DNA of 64,000 nucleotides from Bin18 sp965242795 (GTDB taxonomy: Bacteria; Desulfobacterota; Binatia; Bin18): positions 3,596,001 to 3,660,000 of the forward strand of contig OZ251505.1 in the NCBI GenBank assembly GCA_965242795.1, read 5' to 3'. Positions 32,266 through 39,854 of the stretch are shown piece by piece. Position numbers and translations under genes: made by a program. The stretch's first letter is position 1, and each line of letters opens with the position of its first letter. The notes under the pieces are model-generated. The model did not search any database and had not been told where the DNA came from. It saw only the letters and a program-made list of their open reading frames with translations.

Positions 32266-33093
32266 ATGATGCAGAGGTGGGCTGCCAGAGTTTTGCTCCC
32301 GCTGGCCGTGGGGTGGGTATCGTCCGCGGCGGTGCCGGGGGCCGGGCATGCACAGGAGATGGAGGCCGGTACGGTTTTCCGGGACTGCGAAGCGTGTCCG
32401 GAGATGGTGGTGGTGCCGGCGGGGAGCTTCATGATGGGGTCGCCGGAGGGGCCGGCTGAGATGCCGATCCATCGGGTGACGATCGGAGAGCCGTTCGCGG
32501 TGGGGAAATACGAGGTGACGTTCGCGGAGTGGGACGCGTGCGTGGCGGACGGGGGGTGTTACGGACATCGGCCCGATGACAAGGGCTGGGGGCGGGGGAA
32601 GCGACCGGTGATGAACGTGCATTGGCATGACGTACAGACGTATGTCATGTGGCTGAGTGAGAAGACGGAGGAGCCGTACCGGCTGCTGAGCGAGGCGGAG
32701 TGGGAGTACGTGGCGCGGGCGGGGAGCGGGACGCGGAAGTACAGTTGGGGGAACGAGGTGGGGCGGAACCGGGCGAATTGCGACGGGTGCGGGAGTCGGT
32801 GGGACGACAAGCAGACGGCGCCGGTGGGGTCGTTCGCGGCGAATGGGTTCGGGCTGCACGACGTGCACGGGAACGTGTGGGAGTGGGTGCAGGACTGTTT
32901 GAACGCGACGTATGCGGGGGCACCGACCGATGGCAGCGCGTGGGAGCAAGGAGACTGTAACACCCGCCTTTTGCGCGGCGGCTCCTGGAGCCTCGACCCG
33001 GGGGCCCTCCGGTCCGCGCTCCGCGACGGGTACTCCACCGGAGGCCGGGACAGCAACGTCGGATTCCGTGTTGCCCGGAGATTAACCCCCTGA
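32266..33093 (+). CDS. Secreted SUMF1/formylglycine-generating-enzyme-fold protein, likely DGR variable protein
   Basis: 275 residues with a Sec signal (VLLPLAVGWVSSAAVPGAGHA). The SUMF1 fold is shown by EMVVVPAGSFMMGSPEG, HRVTIGEPFAVGKYEVTFAEWDACV, PVMNVHWHDVQTYVMWLSEKT, YRLLSEAEWEYVARAG and GLHDVHGNVWEWVQDC. The end, LLRGGSWSLDPGALRSALRD, then VGFRVAR, is the C-type-lectin surface that DGRs diversify. Residues in the variable positions (S, L, D, G, A, L, D, G, Y, S, G, D, S) are those reachable from AAC, AGG or ACC codons by changes at A only. Third-base use switches from G-rich to C-rich at about 32950, where the variable region begins. A true formylglycine-generating role is unlikely. Confidence 0.88.
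   Translation: MMQRWAARVLLPLAVGWVSSAAVPGAGHAQEMEAGTVFRDCEACPEMVVVPAGSFMMGSPEGPAEMPIHRVTIGEPFAVGKYEVTFAEWDACVADGGCYGHRPDDKGWGRGKRPVMNVHWHDVQTYVMWLSEKTEEPYRLLSEAEWEYVARAGSGTRKYSWGNEVGRNRANCDGCGSRWDDKQTAPVGSFAANGFGLHDVHGNVWEWVQDCLNATYAGAPTDGSAWEQGDCNTRLLRGGSWSLDPGALRSALRDGYSTGGRDSNVGFRVARRLTP
32962..33080 (+). other. Predicted DGR variable region (VR)
   Basis: The codons after TCC TGG are AGC CTC GAC CCG, then GGG GCC CTC, and later GAC GGG TAC TCC ACC, and GGC CGG GAC AGC AAC. Each is explained by a template with AAC, AGG or ACC at these sites, mutated only at adenines, as in known template repeats that encode RGGSWNNNPRNLRSANRNR. The unmutated tail GTCGGATTCCGTGTTGCCCG (33058-33077) would be the initiation-of-mutagenic-homing site. 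No template repeat with the AAC version occurs in this window. Confidence 0.75.
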
Positions 33094-33122
33094 ATCTTTA
33101 CTTCCTTACGTTCCGGGGGGTT

Positions 33123-33146
33123 CCAAGGGGGGCTTGCCCCCCTTGG
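33123..33146. other. Perfect hairpin/cruciform after the variable region
   Basis: A 10-bp stem (CCAAGGGGGG at 33123-33132, CCCCCCTTGG at 33137-33146) with a CTTG tetraloop lies 30 bases after the stop codon. DGRs often carry such a cruciform just downstream of the homing site. There is no T tract, so it is not an obvious terminator. Confidence 0.6.
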
Positions 33147-33323
33147 TCCGGCATGGCCACGGTGGGCCGAAGGGGAGAGGGGCGGAAACTCGTCCCAGGA
33201 TGAGACGGCGACCGGGCGTCGAACGTCCCAAGCGGACCATGCCCGCAGCACCGGACGCCTGAAGAGTGCCTGCCGGCGATCATGCCGGGCGTGCGGCTTT
33301 CATATCAGACGGGCGCAGACTTT

Positions 33324-33456
33324 GGGGGCTACATACTTGACGATCCTGAGACGCATTTTTGCCCCTCGTCAGGCGTAGGGGCGTAAAATCTTACACCCCT
33401 ACACACCGTCATTGAACGAAAAGAATAAGCAAGGATCGTTAAGTATATAATCCCCC
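33324..33456. mobile_element. Miniature inverted-repeat element, 133 bp
   Basis: The left end begins GGGGGCTACATACTTGACGA (33324); the right end, inverted, begins GGGGGATTATATACTTAACG (33456). The centre holds a GTAGGGGCGTAA…TTACACCCCTAC palindrome (33375-33402). Same terminal family as the elements at 25553, 39682, 52526 and 56546. The 33094-34119 gap around it has no gene. Confidence 0.78.
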
Positions 33457-33520
33457 AGACTTTCGTACGGCGCTGATTCACGCCAAGGCGCACCTACCCT
33501 GACGGACGGGTTTCCCTCGT

Positions 33521-33636
33521 AGGGGCGACGCATGCGTCGCCCCTCCCGTCGTCCGATTCGCCTCTCCGCGGCTCACCGACCAAGTTCAAGCAGCCTTGCC
33601 TTGCATCGTAGGGGCGACCGGCCGGTCGCCCCTACG
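33521..33636. repeat. Two perfect palindromes sharing AGGGGCGAC arms
   Basis: A 24-bp perfect palindrome at 33521-33544 has arms AGGGGCGACGCA. A 30-bp perfect palindrome at 33607-33636 has arms CGTAGGGGCGACCGG. Outer arms are the same but the centres differ (CATG versus GGCC). Together with the version inside the MITE at 33375-33402 they form one family of dyads. Confidence 0.85.
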
Positions 33637-33671
33637 GCATCCGTTGCGGAGCAGGAAAGGGACACGTTTCC

Positions 33672-33823
33672 CCTGGATTCCCGTTTTCACGGGAATGACG
33701 AGGGGGAGACGGGGGAATGGCGAAAGAGAGATGAGGGAGTGACGGTGGAGTGGCGAGGGAGTGACAAGGGAATAACGAAGGAACGGCCATCTTCACCAAG
33801 GGAATTTCGAACCGATGCACTCC
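33672..33823. repeat. Second copy of the hairpin plus degenerate tandem element
   Basis: It starts with GGATTCCCGTTTTCACGGGA and a degenerate series of about 10-base AGTGACGAGGG-like units. It ends with TTTCGAACCGATGCACTCCC, the same tail as the element at 11031-11221. Downstream to 34119 there is a CGGCGCGCCGGTGGG dyad and CCCCCTCAAGGGGG, but no gene. Confidence 0.75.
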
Positions 33824-34119
33824 CGGAGAGGGGATGAGGGACCGAATCGCAGTATTGGATCATCTCGGGAGTCTCGAACTGAGGCATCATCTCCTTTGAG
33901 GTATTCCGTCGAATCGGATGTTCACCCTCGTGCAAGCCGCGCCGAGGACCCCCCACCGGCGCGCCGGTGGGCTGACGCCCTTGGCTCGCCGACTCCCCCT
34001 CAAGGGGGGAGTGATAGGACCTGAAGACCAGCATTGAATTTCGAATTATATATTCCGCTCGCTCTTGATTCGCCTTTTGTTCGCTGGCATACACCGGACA
34101 GGACAGGGTGGAGGCACAC

Positions 34120-34728
34120 ATGACGCTGACCAAGCGGCAGAAGGAAATCCGCGATTATCTGGCAGCCTACGTGGAGGCGCAGGGCTATGCGCCGACGATC
34201 GAGGAAATCGGCCGGCACTTCGGCTTGTCGTCGCCGGCGACGGTGCACAAGCATCTGCGCAACCTGGAAGACAAGGGCGTCATTACCCGCGGCTGCAACC
34301 TGAGCCGCGCCATCGAGCTGGCGCCGCCCGAAGATACCGCCGAGGCCGTCGAGTTGCCGCTGCTGGGGCAGGTCGCCGCGGGCGTGCCGATCGAGGCGGT
34401 CGAGACCCGGGATCGTCTGGCCGTGCCGGTGGACTTCGTGCGCCGGCCGCACGATACGTTCGCGCTGCGGGTCCGAGGCGAATCCATGATCGGCGAGGGC
34501 ATTCTGGATGGGGATTACGTCGTCGTCGAGTCGCGGCCGACCGCGGACGACGGCGAAACCGTGGTCGCCCTGATCGGCGGCGACGCGACGGTCAAGAAAT
34601 TCCACCGGGAGGCCAGCGGGCGAATCCGCCTGCAGCCCGCCAACCCCGACATGGAACCCCTGCGCGTCCCCGCGGACCAGGTCGAGGTGCGCGGCGTGGT
34701 GGTCGCGGTGTTGCGCCGCTACCGCTGA
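34120..34728 (+). CDS. lexA: SOS repressor LexA
   Basis: Represses DNA-damage response genes until RecA triggers self-cleavage. 202 residues from ATG 34120 (GGAGG six bases upstream; the GTG at 34108 is not needed). The N-terminal winged helix MTLTKRQKEIRDYLAAYVEA… has the recognition helix SSPATVHKHLRNLEDKG. The cleavage site is Ala87-Gly88 in GQVAAGVP, and the catalytic dyad is Ser122 (RGESM) and Lys159 (VKKF). No LexA operator could be recognised upstream. Confidence 0.96.
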   Translation: MTLTKRQKEIRDYLAAYVEAQGYAPTIEEIGRHFGLSSPATVHKHLRNLEDKGVITRGCNLSRAIELAPPEDTAEAVELPLLGQVAAGVPIEAVETRDRLAVPVDFVRRPHDTFALRVRGESMIGEGILDGDYVVVESRPTADDGETVVALIGGDATVKKFHREASGRIRLQPANPDMEPLRVPADQVEVRGVVVAVLRRYR

Positions 34729-34739
34729 CGGGCCTGGCC

Positions 34740-35939
34740 GTGTCCTTCTCCCTCTACGTCCACATTCCCTACTGCCTCAGCAAGTGCCCGTACTGCGATT
34801 TCAACGCGTACGCGCCGAAGACACGGCCCGAGGCGCGCTACGTCGATGCGCTGTGCGAAGAATTCACGCACGCGATACGCTCCGCGGACTGGCGGGGGGA
34901 GCCCCTCCGGACCATCTATTTCGGCGGCGGCACGCCGTCGCTGTTCCAACCCGCGTCGCTGGCGCGGTTCCTGGACCGGGTGTTCGCGGAATGCGGGCGG
35001 GCGTCGGTCGCGGACGTCTCGCTCGAAGCCGACCCGGCCTCGCTCACCCCGGCGAGACTGCGCGGCTACCGGGACGTCGGCATCGATCGCTTGAGTCTCG
35101 GCGTGCAATCGTTCGAGCCTGCGCTGCTCGACCGGCTGGGGCGCCTGCACGATCGAGAGACGGCGTTGCGCGCGATACTGGACGCCCGTGCGGCCGGGTT
35201 CGCCGATCTGAACGTGGACCTCATCTTCGGCGTGCCGGGACAGACGCTCGCCATGCTGGACCGCGACCTTGCCCGGCTTTTCGCCTGCCGGCCGGAACAC
35301 ATCGCACTGTACGGCCTGACGTACGAAGAAAACACGCCGTTCTTCGCCATGCGCGCGCAGGGCCGCCTCCGGCCCGTGGACGAGGAGACCGAGGCCGCCA
35401 TGTACGCGCGCGTGCTGGAGGCGTGCGCGGCCCACGGCTACGAGCACTACGAGATTTCCAATTTCGCGCAGCCGGGGCGGGCGTCCCGACACAATCTGCG
35501 CTACTGGCGGGGGGAGGGTTATCTGGGCGTCGGCGCGGGCGCGCATTCTTTTCTGCCGGGGAAGAACGGCTCGGACTCTCCCGAGCCGGGTTCCCCGGAA
35601 ACGGAGGCGCGCAGCGGGAGGTGGGGGTGCCGCTGGAGCAACGTGCGGAGTCCGCGCGCGTATATGGACGCGGCGCTTGACCGGGGGAGCGCGGTCGAAT
35701 CCGTGGAGGAACTGACCGAGGACCAGGCGTGCGGGGAGTTCGTCTTCCTCAATCTGCGCCAGTCCGCGGGCATGCCGCTGGAGGCGTTCGCGGCGCGATT
35801 CGGCCGGCCCTTCTTCGCGCGGTTTCCGCACGCCACGCAACTCGTGGCCGACGGGTTGTTGGAGTGCGCAGCGGACCGCGTCGCGTTGAGCCGCCGCGGG
35901 CTGTTCGTGGCCGACAGCGTGTTCGCGACGTTCTGTTAG
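34740..35939 (+). CDS. hemW: HemW-type radical SAM heme chaperone
   Basis: 399 residues from GTG 34740. FSLYVHIPYCLSKCPYCDFNAYA contains the CxxxCxxC cluster motif plus the extra Cys-free HemW pattern. TIYFGGGTPSLF, DRLSLGVQSF, NVDLIFGVPGQT and the C-terminal winged HemW domain follow. Members were long annotated as oxygen-independent coproporphyrinogen oxidase but are now assigned to heme insertion. The gene starts 11 bases after lexA and its end overlaps the convergent phosphatase by 4 bases. The stretch about 285-300 (SDSPEPGSPETEARSGR) is an unusual hydrophilic insert. Confidence 0.92.
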   Translation: MSFSLYVHIPYCLSKCPYCDFNAYAPKTRPEARYVDALCEEFTHAIRSADWRGEPLRTIYFGGGTPSLFQPASLARFLDRVFAECGRASVADVSLEADPASLTPARLRGYRDVGIDRLSLGVQSFEPALLDRLGRLHDRETALRAILDARAAGFADLNVDLIFGVPGQTLAMLDRDLARLFACRPEHIALYGLTYEENTPFFAMRAQGRLRPVDEETEAAMYARVLEACAAHGYEHYEISNFAQPGRASRHNLRYWRGEGYLGVGAGAHSFLPGKNGSDSPEPGSPETEARSGRWGCRWSNVRSPRAYMDAALDRGSAVESVEELTEDQACGEFVFLNLRQSAGMPLEAFAARFGRPFFARFPHATQLVADGLLECAADRVALSRRGLFVADSVFATFC

Positions 35940-36460
35940 CCGCCGGCGGCCGGCGAGCCGAAATAGTCGTGCAGGAGTTGCATGTACGGGCCGCACGCCC
36001 GCCGCGCCTTGAAATAGTCGCGCGCCGCTTCCAAGGACATGCTCCGGTGCGCGTGGAGGTAGGCGATGGCGACGGTCGGCGCGCGGTTGCAGCCGGCGTT
36101 GCAGTGCAGAAAGACGCGCCGGCCCCGCTCCAGGCCGGCGTGCAGCATGTTCAGCGCTTGGGGCAGTCCCTCGGCCAGGCTGTCGCAGTCGTAGTCGGCT
36201 ACCGGCGTGCGCAGAAACTCCACGCCCTGCTCCGCATACGCGGTCCGCAAGGCGGCTTCGTCGAGACCCTTGAGACGCAGGTCGTCGGCGTCCTGCAGGC
36301 TCAAAACCGCTGAAATTCCGAAGACTTGGACGAGCCAGCGAATATCTTCGCAGCGCGGGTACTCGCCGACGAACAGGTTCGGGAGAATGCCGCTCACCTC
36401 GGGCCGCCGCCCGCGAATATCGGCTGGGGACGGGGCGAACGGATGGTGGAAGTCGTCCAC
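35936..36460 (-). CDS. Dual-specificity protein phosphatase
   Basis: 174 residues. FLHCNAGCNRAPTVAIAYL is the HCxxGxxRxxT active-site loop, with the general acid probably in PVADYDCDSLAEG. ILPNLFVGEYPRCEDI is the usual N-terminal DSP strand. It lacks signal peptide or membrane segments, so it acts in the cytoplasm; substrate unknown. It stands alone and converges with hemW. Confidence 0.87.
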   Translation of the reverse strand: MDDFHHPFAPSPADIRGRRPEVSGILPNLFVGEYPRCEDIRWLVQVFGISAVLSLQDADDLRLKGLDEAALRTAYAEQGVEFLRTPVADYDCDSLAEGLPQALNMLHAGLERGRRVFLHCNAGCNRAPTVAIAYLHAHRSMSLEAARDYFKARRACGPYMQLLHDYFGSPAAGG

Positions 36461-36681
36461 GCCCGGAGGGTAGAGAAAGGCCCCGCCGGCGTCAATGCAA
36501 CGGCCCCCTGAGAAGGGCGGAAGGGGGGTTCTCCGAACGGAGAAAAGGGACCCGCCAGCGTTGACGCGACGCCACCCGTGCAGGCTTGCTATTCCGAACG
36601 CGTTTCGGATAGGAATGCCGCACGCCGCACGAGGACGTGCGGTATCCGCCCTCGAACCGACCGGACAAGGAGGAACCCCCG
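36461..36681. other. Short divergent promoter region
   Basis: The gap between the phosphatase gene and the SnoaL-like gene contains a TTCCGAACGCGTTTCGGA dyad near 36591-36609, which could be an operator, and AAGGAGGA at 36667-36674 as ribosome binding site of the next gene. No promoter boxes were convincing. Confidence 0.4.
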
Positions 36682-37047
36682 ATGAGCGCCGAGAAACTGG
36701 TCACCGACTTCTGCAACGCCTGGTCCACGCGCAATCCCGACACCATTCTGAGCTATCTCAGCGAGGACTGCTTCTATCACAACATCCCGATGGAGCCGCT
36801 GGTCGGCCACGCCGCCATTCGGAAATTCGTCGAGCCGTTCCTGAAGGACGCCCAGAGCGCGGAGTTCGAGATCAAGCATACGACCTCCGCGGGCAACGTC
36901 GTCATGAACGAGCGTGTGGACACCTTCGTCATGGGGCCCAAGACGATTTCGCTGCCCGTCGCCGGCATTTTCGAGGTCACGAACGGCAAGATCACCGCGT
37001 GGCGCGACTATTTCGACCTGGAATCGTTCAACAAACAGATGGCCTAG
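36682..37047 (+). CDS. SnoaL-like/limonene-1,2-epoxide hydrolase-family protein
   Basis: 121 residues of the NTF2-like fold. VTDFCNAWSTRNPDTILSYLSEDCFYHNIPMEPLVGHAAIRKF and RVDTFVMGPKTISLPVAGIFEVTNGKITAWRDYFDLESF match the limonene-epoxide hydrolase subfamily. The Asp and Arg of the active site (RVDTF, AWRDYFD) are present, so an epoxide-hydrolase activity is possible. It starts at ATG 36682 with AAGGAGGA upstream and lies 82 bases before the citrate synthase gene. Confidence 0.85.
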   Translation: MSAEKLVTDFCNAWSTRNPDTILSYLSEDCFYHNIPMEPLVGHAAIRKFVEPFLKDAQSAEFEIKHTTSAGNVVMNERVDTFVMGPKTISLPVAGIFEVTNGKITAWRDYFDLESFNKQMA

Positions 37048-37129
37048 CGACCCCGCGGGCAACGCTTCCCGCGGTCGGGTAATCGGAACATGCGTCACGG
37101 TGCACAGGCACGGTGTAGAAAGGCGGGCT

Positions 37130-38260
37130 ATGGAAAAATTGGTACCCGGGCTTGAAGGGGTGCCCATCATGGAGTCGGAAATCGGCTTCATCGACGGTCA
37201 GGAAGGGATCCTGGAGTACCGCGGCATCTCGATCGAGGATCTGGCCGAGAAGAGCACCTACGAGGAGGTCGCCTACCTGCTGCTGTTCGGCCGGCTGCCG
37301 ACGCAGGACGACATCAAGCAGTTCGACCACGACCTGCGCACGCACCGCCGGGTCAAATACCGCATTCTCGACATGCTGAAGTGCATGCCAGAGAACGGCC
37401 ACCCCATGGACATGCTGCAATCCGCGGTCGCGGCAATGGGCATGTTCTACCCGGCGCGCGACATCCGCGACCAAGACCAGCGCTACTGGTCCACGGTCCG
37501 CCTGATCGCCAAGATGCCGACCATCGTGGCGGCGTTCGAGCGCATGCGGCACGGCGACGAGCCGGTCCGGCCGCGCGACGACCTGTCGCACGCCGCGAAT
37601 TTTCTCTGGATGCTGAACGAGGAGGAGCCGGACCCGCTCGACGCGCGCATCATGGACGTCTGCCTGATCCTGCACGCCGAGCACACCATGAACGCGTCGA
37701 CGTTCAGCGGCCTCGTCGTCGGCTCTACCGAGGCCGACCCCTACACGATGGTCTCGTCGGCGATCGGCGCGCTGACCGGGCCGCTGCACGGCGGCGCGAA
37801 CGAGCAGGCGCTCAAGATGTTCCGGGAGATCGGGACGGTGGACAACGCCAAGCCGTTCATCGAAGCGCGCCTGGCGGCCAAACAGAAGATCATGGGGATG
37901 GGGCACCGGGTCTATAAGGTCAAGGACCCGCGCGCGAACGCCTTGCAGGGCTTGGCCATGCAGCTCTTCAAGGCCAAAGGCGAGCACCCGCTGTACAAGG
38001 TCGCCCAGGAGGTCGAGAAGATCATCGGCGAGCGCGTCGGGGCCAAGGGCATCGCCTCGAACGTCGATTTCTATTCGGGCGTCGTATACGACAAGCTCGG
38101 CGTGCCGATCGACCAGTTCACGCCCATCTTCGCGATTGCGCGCGTGGCTGGCTGGTTGGCGCACTGGCACGAGCAACTCGAGAACAACCGCATCTTCCGA
38201 CCGACCCAGGTCTATACCGGTGCCCACGCCGCGCCGTACGTGCCGTCCGAGCAGCGTTGA
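37130..38260 (+). CDS. Citrate synthase/2-methylcitrate synthase (short type)
   Basis: Condenses acetyl-CoA (or propionyl-CoA) with oxaloacetate. The 376-residue length is that of the dimeric Gram-positive/archaeal-type enzyme, not the long NADH-regulated form. LTGPLHGGANEQ and MGMGHRVYKVKDPRA hold the two catalytic His, and NVDFYSG the Asp. Substrate choice between acetyl- and propionyl-CoA cannot be told without the prp genes, which are not seen nearby. AAAGGCGGGCT precedes ATG 37130; a strong terminator follows at 38291. Confidence 0.93.
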   Translation: MEKLVPGLEGVPIMESEIGFIDGQEGILEYRGISIEDLAEKSTYEEVAYLLLFGRLPTQDDIKQFDHDLRTHRRVKYRILDMLKCMPENGHPMDMLQSAVAAMGMFYPARDIRDQDQRYWSTVRLIAKMPTIVAAFERMRHGDEPVRPRDDLSHAANFLWMLNEEEPDPLDARIMDVCLILHAEHTMNASTFSGLVVGSTEADPYTMVSSAIGALTGPLHGGANEQALKMFREIGTVDNAKPFIEARLAAKQKIMGMGHRVYKVKDPRANALQGLAMQLFKAKGEHPLYKVAQEVEKIIGERVGAKGIASNVDFYSGVVYDKLGVPIDQFTPIFAIARVAGWLAHWHEQLENNRIFRPTQVYTGAHAAPYVPSEQR

Positions 38261-38290
38261 CCCGGCGGCGCACTCGGTCCATGAACGTCG

Positions 38291-38321
38291 AAAGCGGAGG
38301 GTCACCCCTCCGCTTTTTTTC
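38291..38321 (+). terminator. Rho-independent terminator after citrate synthase
   Basis: AAAGCGGAGGG, a short loop, CCCTCCGCTTTTTTTC: a 10-bp GC-rich stem followed by seven T. It lies 30 bases after the stop codon and ends the rightward unit. The complementary A run also makes it partly bidirectional for the leftward genes. Confidence 0.92.
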
Positions 38322-38365
38322 TTGTCGAGGTCTCGGCTTCCCGACAATGCGACCGGTCGCACGCG

Positions 38366-38575
38366 CTACCGGGCCGCAGCGTCGCCGTACTGCTGCACGA
38401 GGACTTGGGGAAGGGCGGTGGAGGCGCCCGCGTGCTCGATGGTCATGCTGACGACGTTGCCGTCGGCATCCAGGTCGAGATAGACGTTCTCGTTGACTTC
38501 CCTCGTCTCCTGCACGGGCTGCTCCGAGAACTCCAGGAGCGCGGTATCCGTATCCTTGAAATACGTCACGTTCAT
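38366..38575 (-). CDS. DUF2283 family protein
   Basis: 69 residues. MNVTYFKDTDTALLEFSEQPVQETREVNENVYLDLDADGNVVSMTIEHA is the DUF2283 pattern. The function of the family is unknown; members often lie near toxin-antitoxin or RNA-related genes, which is not the case here. AGGAG lies 9 bases upstream of ATG 38575. It follows the dehydrogenase gene by 27 bases. Confidence 0.83.
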   Translation of the reverse strand: MNVTYFKDTDTALLEFSEQPVQETREVNENVYLDLDADGNVVSMTIEHAGASTALPQVLVQQYGDAAAR

Positions 38576-38602
38576 GGTTGATGACTCCTGTCGAAGAAGG
38601 CG

Positions 38603-39571
38603 TCAGTCTTTCGGCCGTACCGTCGGGTTGACGCAGTTGAGGAGTGGCGCGCCGCGGCGCAGGCGGTTGACGTTCTCGGCCACGTGCTTGGCGATGCCTT
38701 GCAGGCTGACGTCCGTCGCGCCGCCGACGTGGGGCGTCGCCAGTACGTTGTAGCGGAAAATTTCGTCGTCGGGGTCGAACGGCTCCTGCCAGAAGACGTC
38801 CAGCCCGGCCCCGGCAATGTGGCCCGTTTTCAGTGCGTCCAGTAGCGCGGCGTAATCCACGACCGGGCCGCGCGCCACGTTGACGACGAAGGCGGAGGGC
38901 TTCAGGCAGGCGAATTCCGCGGGTCCGAGCAGCCCGCGGGTGTCGTCATTGAGAGGCGGCGCGGCCACCACGAAATCGGCCGCGCGCAGCACGTCGTGCA
39001 ACGCGTCCTGCGCGACGTGGCGCGCCACGATCCCGCGGTCGTCCGGCTTGCCGAAGCCCGGGCCGCGGCGCGATACGGCCAATACCGTCATTTCGAATCC
39101 GGCCAGCCGTTCGGCCAGCGCCCGACCGATCCCGCCGTAGCCGACGATGGCGACGGTCCTGCCTTTCAACGCCAACCCCATGGGCGAGCCGAGCACCCGG
39201 TTTCGGATGCTGTGTTGGGTCTGCGGATAGTTGCGGGCTAGGCCGAGCATGAACAGCAGCGCGATCTCGGCGACGGATTCGGCGTTGCCGGTCCCCGCGG
39301 TGGGGACGTTGGCGACCGGCACGCCCGCCTCGGTCGCCGCGGGGATGTCGACCGAGTCCAGCCCGGCGCCGTACTGTTGCACGAGTTTGAGGCGCGGGGA
39401 GCGGAGGGCGTCCGCGCCGACCGGCGAGACGGTCGGGATCAGTACGTCCGCTTCCATCGCGGTTGCGGCGACCGCGTCGGGCGCGCAGTCCAGGACCTCG
39501 TCCTCCGGCAACTCCTGCTGGAGTATTTTGCACACGTAGCGCAGTCCTTGCCGGCAAAAGAAAATCCGCAT
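38603..39571 (-). CDS. D-isomer-specific 2-hydroxyacid dehydrogenase
   Basis: 322 residues; oxidises or reduces a 2-hydroxyacid with NAD(P). GRTVAIVGYGGIGRALAERLAGF is the Rossmann site, NVARGPVVDYAALLDAL holds the catalytic Arg, DVFWQEPFDPDD the Glu, and ATPHVGGATD the His. The substrate is not evident. ATG 39571 has AAGGGA upstream; a MITE lies just behind its promoter region. Confidence 0.9.
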   Translation of the reverse strand: MRIFFCRQGLRYVCKILQQELPEDEVLDCAPDAVAATAMEADVLIPTVSPVGADALRSPRLKLVQQYGAGLDSVDIPAATEAGVPVANVPTAGTGNAESVAEIALLFMLGLARNYPQTQHSIRNRVLGSPMGLALKGRTVAIVGYGGIGRALAERLAGFEMTVLAVSRRGPGFGKPDDRGIVARHVAQDALHDVLRAADFVVAAPPLNDDTRGLLGPAEFACLKPSAFVVNVARGPVVDYAALLDALKTGHIAGAGLDVFWQEPFDPDDEIFRYNVLATPHVGGATDVSLQGIAKHVAENVNRLRRGAPLLNCVNPTVRPKD

Positions 39572-39681
39572 ATCCGTTTCCCTTGATCGTCCACCCGGCC
39601 CGGGCCGATAATGGGCCGCTCGCTCGGACGCCGTGAGGGCCGTCCGCAGCACAGGCCGCGGCCATTCATAACAAAAGACAG

Positions 39682-39823
39682 GGGAATGACATACAAGAGG
39701 ATCCGGGGGACCGTTTCGACAAGCTCAACGGGCTGGTCCCTGAGCTTGTCGAAGGGTTCTCAACCAGGAGTGTACAGTCTGTAAGTTGAGAAGAGTTCCA
39801 GGATCCTCCTGTATGTCATTCCC
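39682..39823. mobile_element. Miniature inverted-repeat element, 142 bp, near-perfect ends
   Basis: The left end begins GGGAATGACATACAAGAGGA (39682); the inverted right end begins GGGAATGACATACAGGAGGA (39823). The 23-bp ends agree at 22 positions. Inside is the hairpin CGACAAGCTCAACGGGCTGG…CCTGAGCTTGTCG. It lies 31 bases upstream of the enoyl-CoA hydratase start and could affect its expression. Confidence 0.85.
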
Positions 39824-39854
39824 AAAGACCGTGTCGGAAAAGAAGGGAGCCCGC

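Noticed and set aside
32266..33093. SUMF1 protein as the formylglycine maturase of the sulfatase at 14083-15315
   Set aside because: The sulfatase has Thr and not Cys at the modified position, and the SUMF1 protein carries a DGR-like variable end and no recognisable catalytic Cys pair.
33094..34119. Template repeat or reverse transcriptase of a DGR downstream of the SUMF1 gene
   Set aside because: Read on both strands: no AAC-rich copy of the variable region and no reverse-transcriptase motifs (such as YxDD) are present; only repeats.
34020..34119. LexA operator in front of lexA
   Set aside because: No match to CTGT-N8-ACAG, GAAC-N4-GTTC or GTTC-N7-GTTC could be seen.
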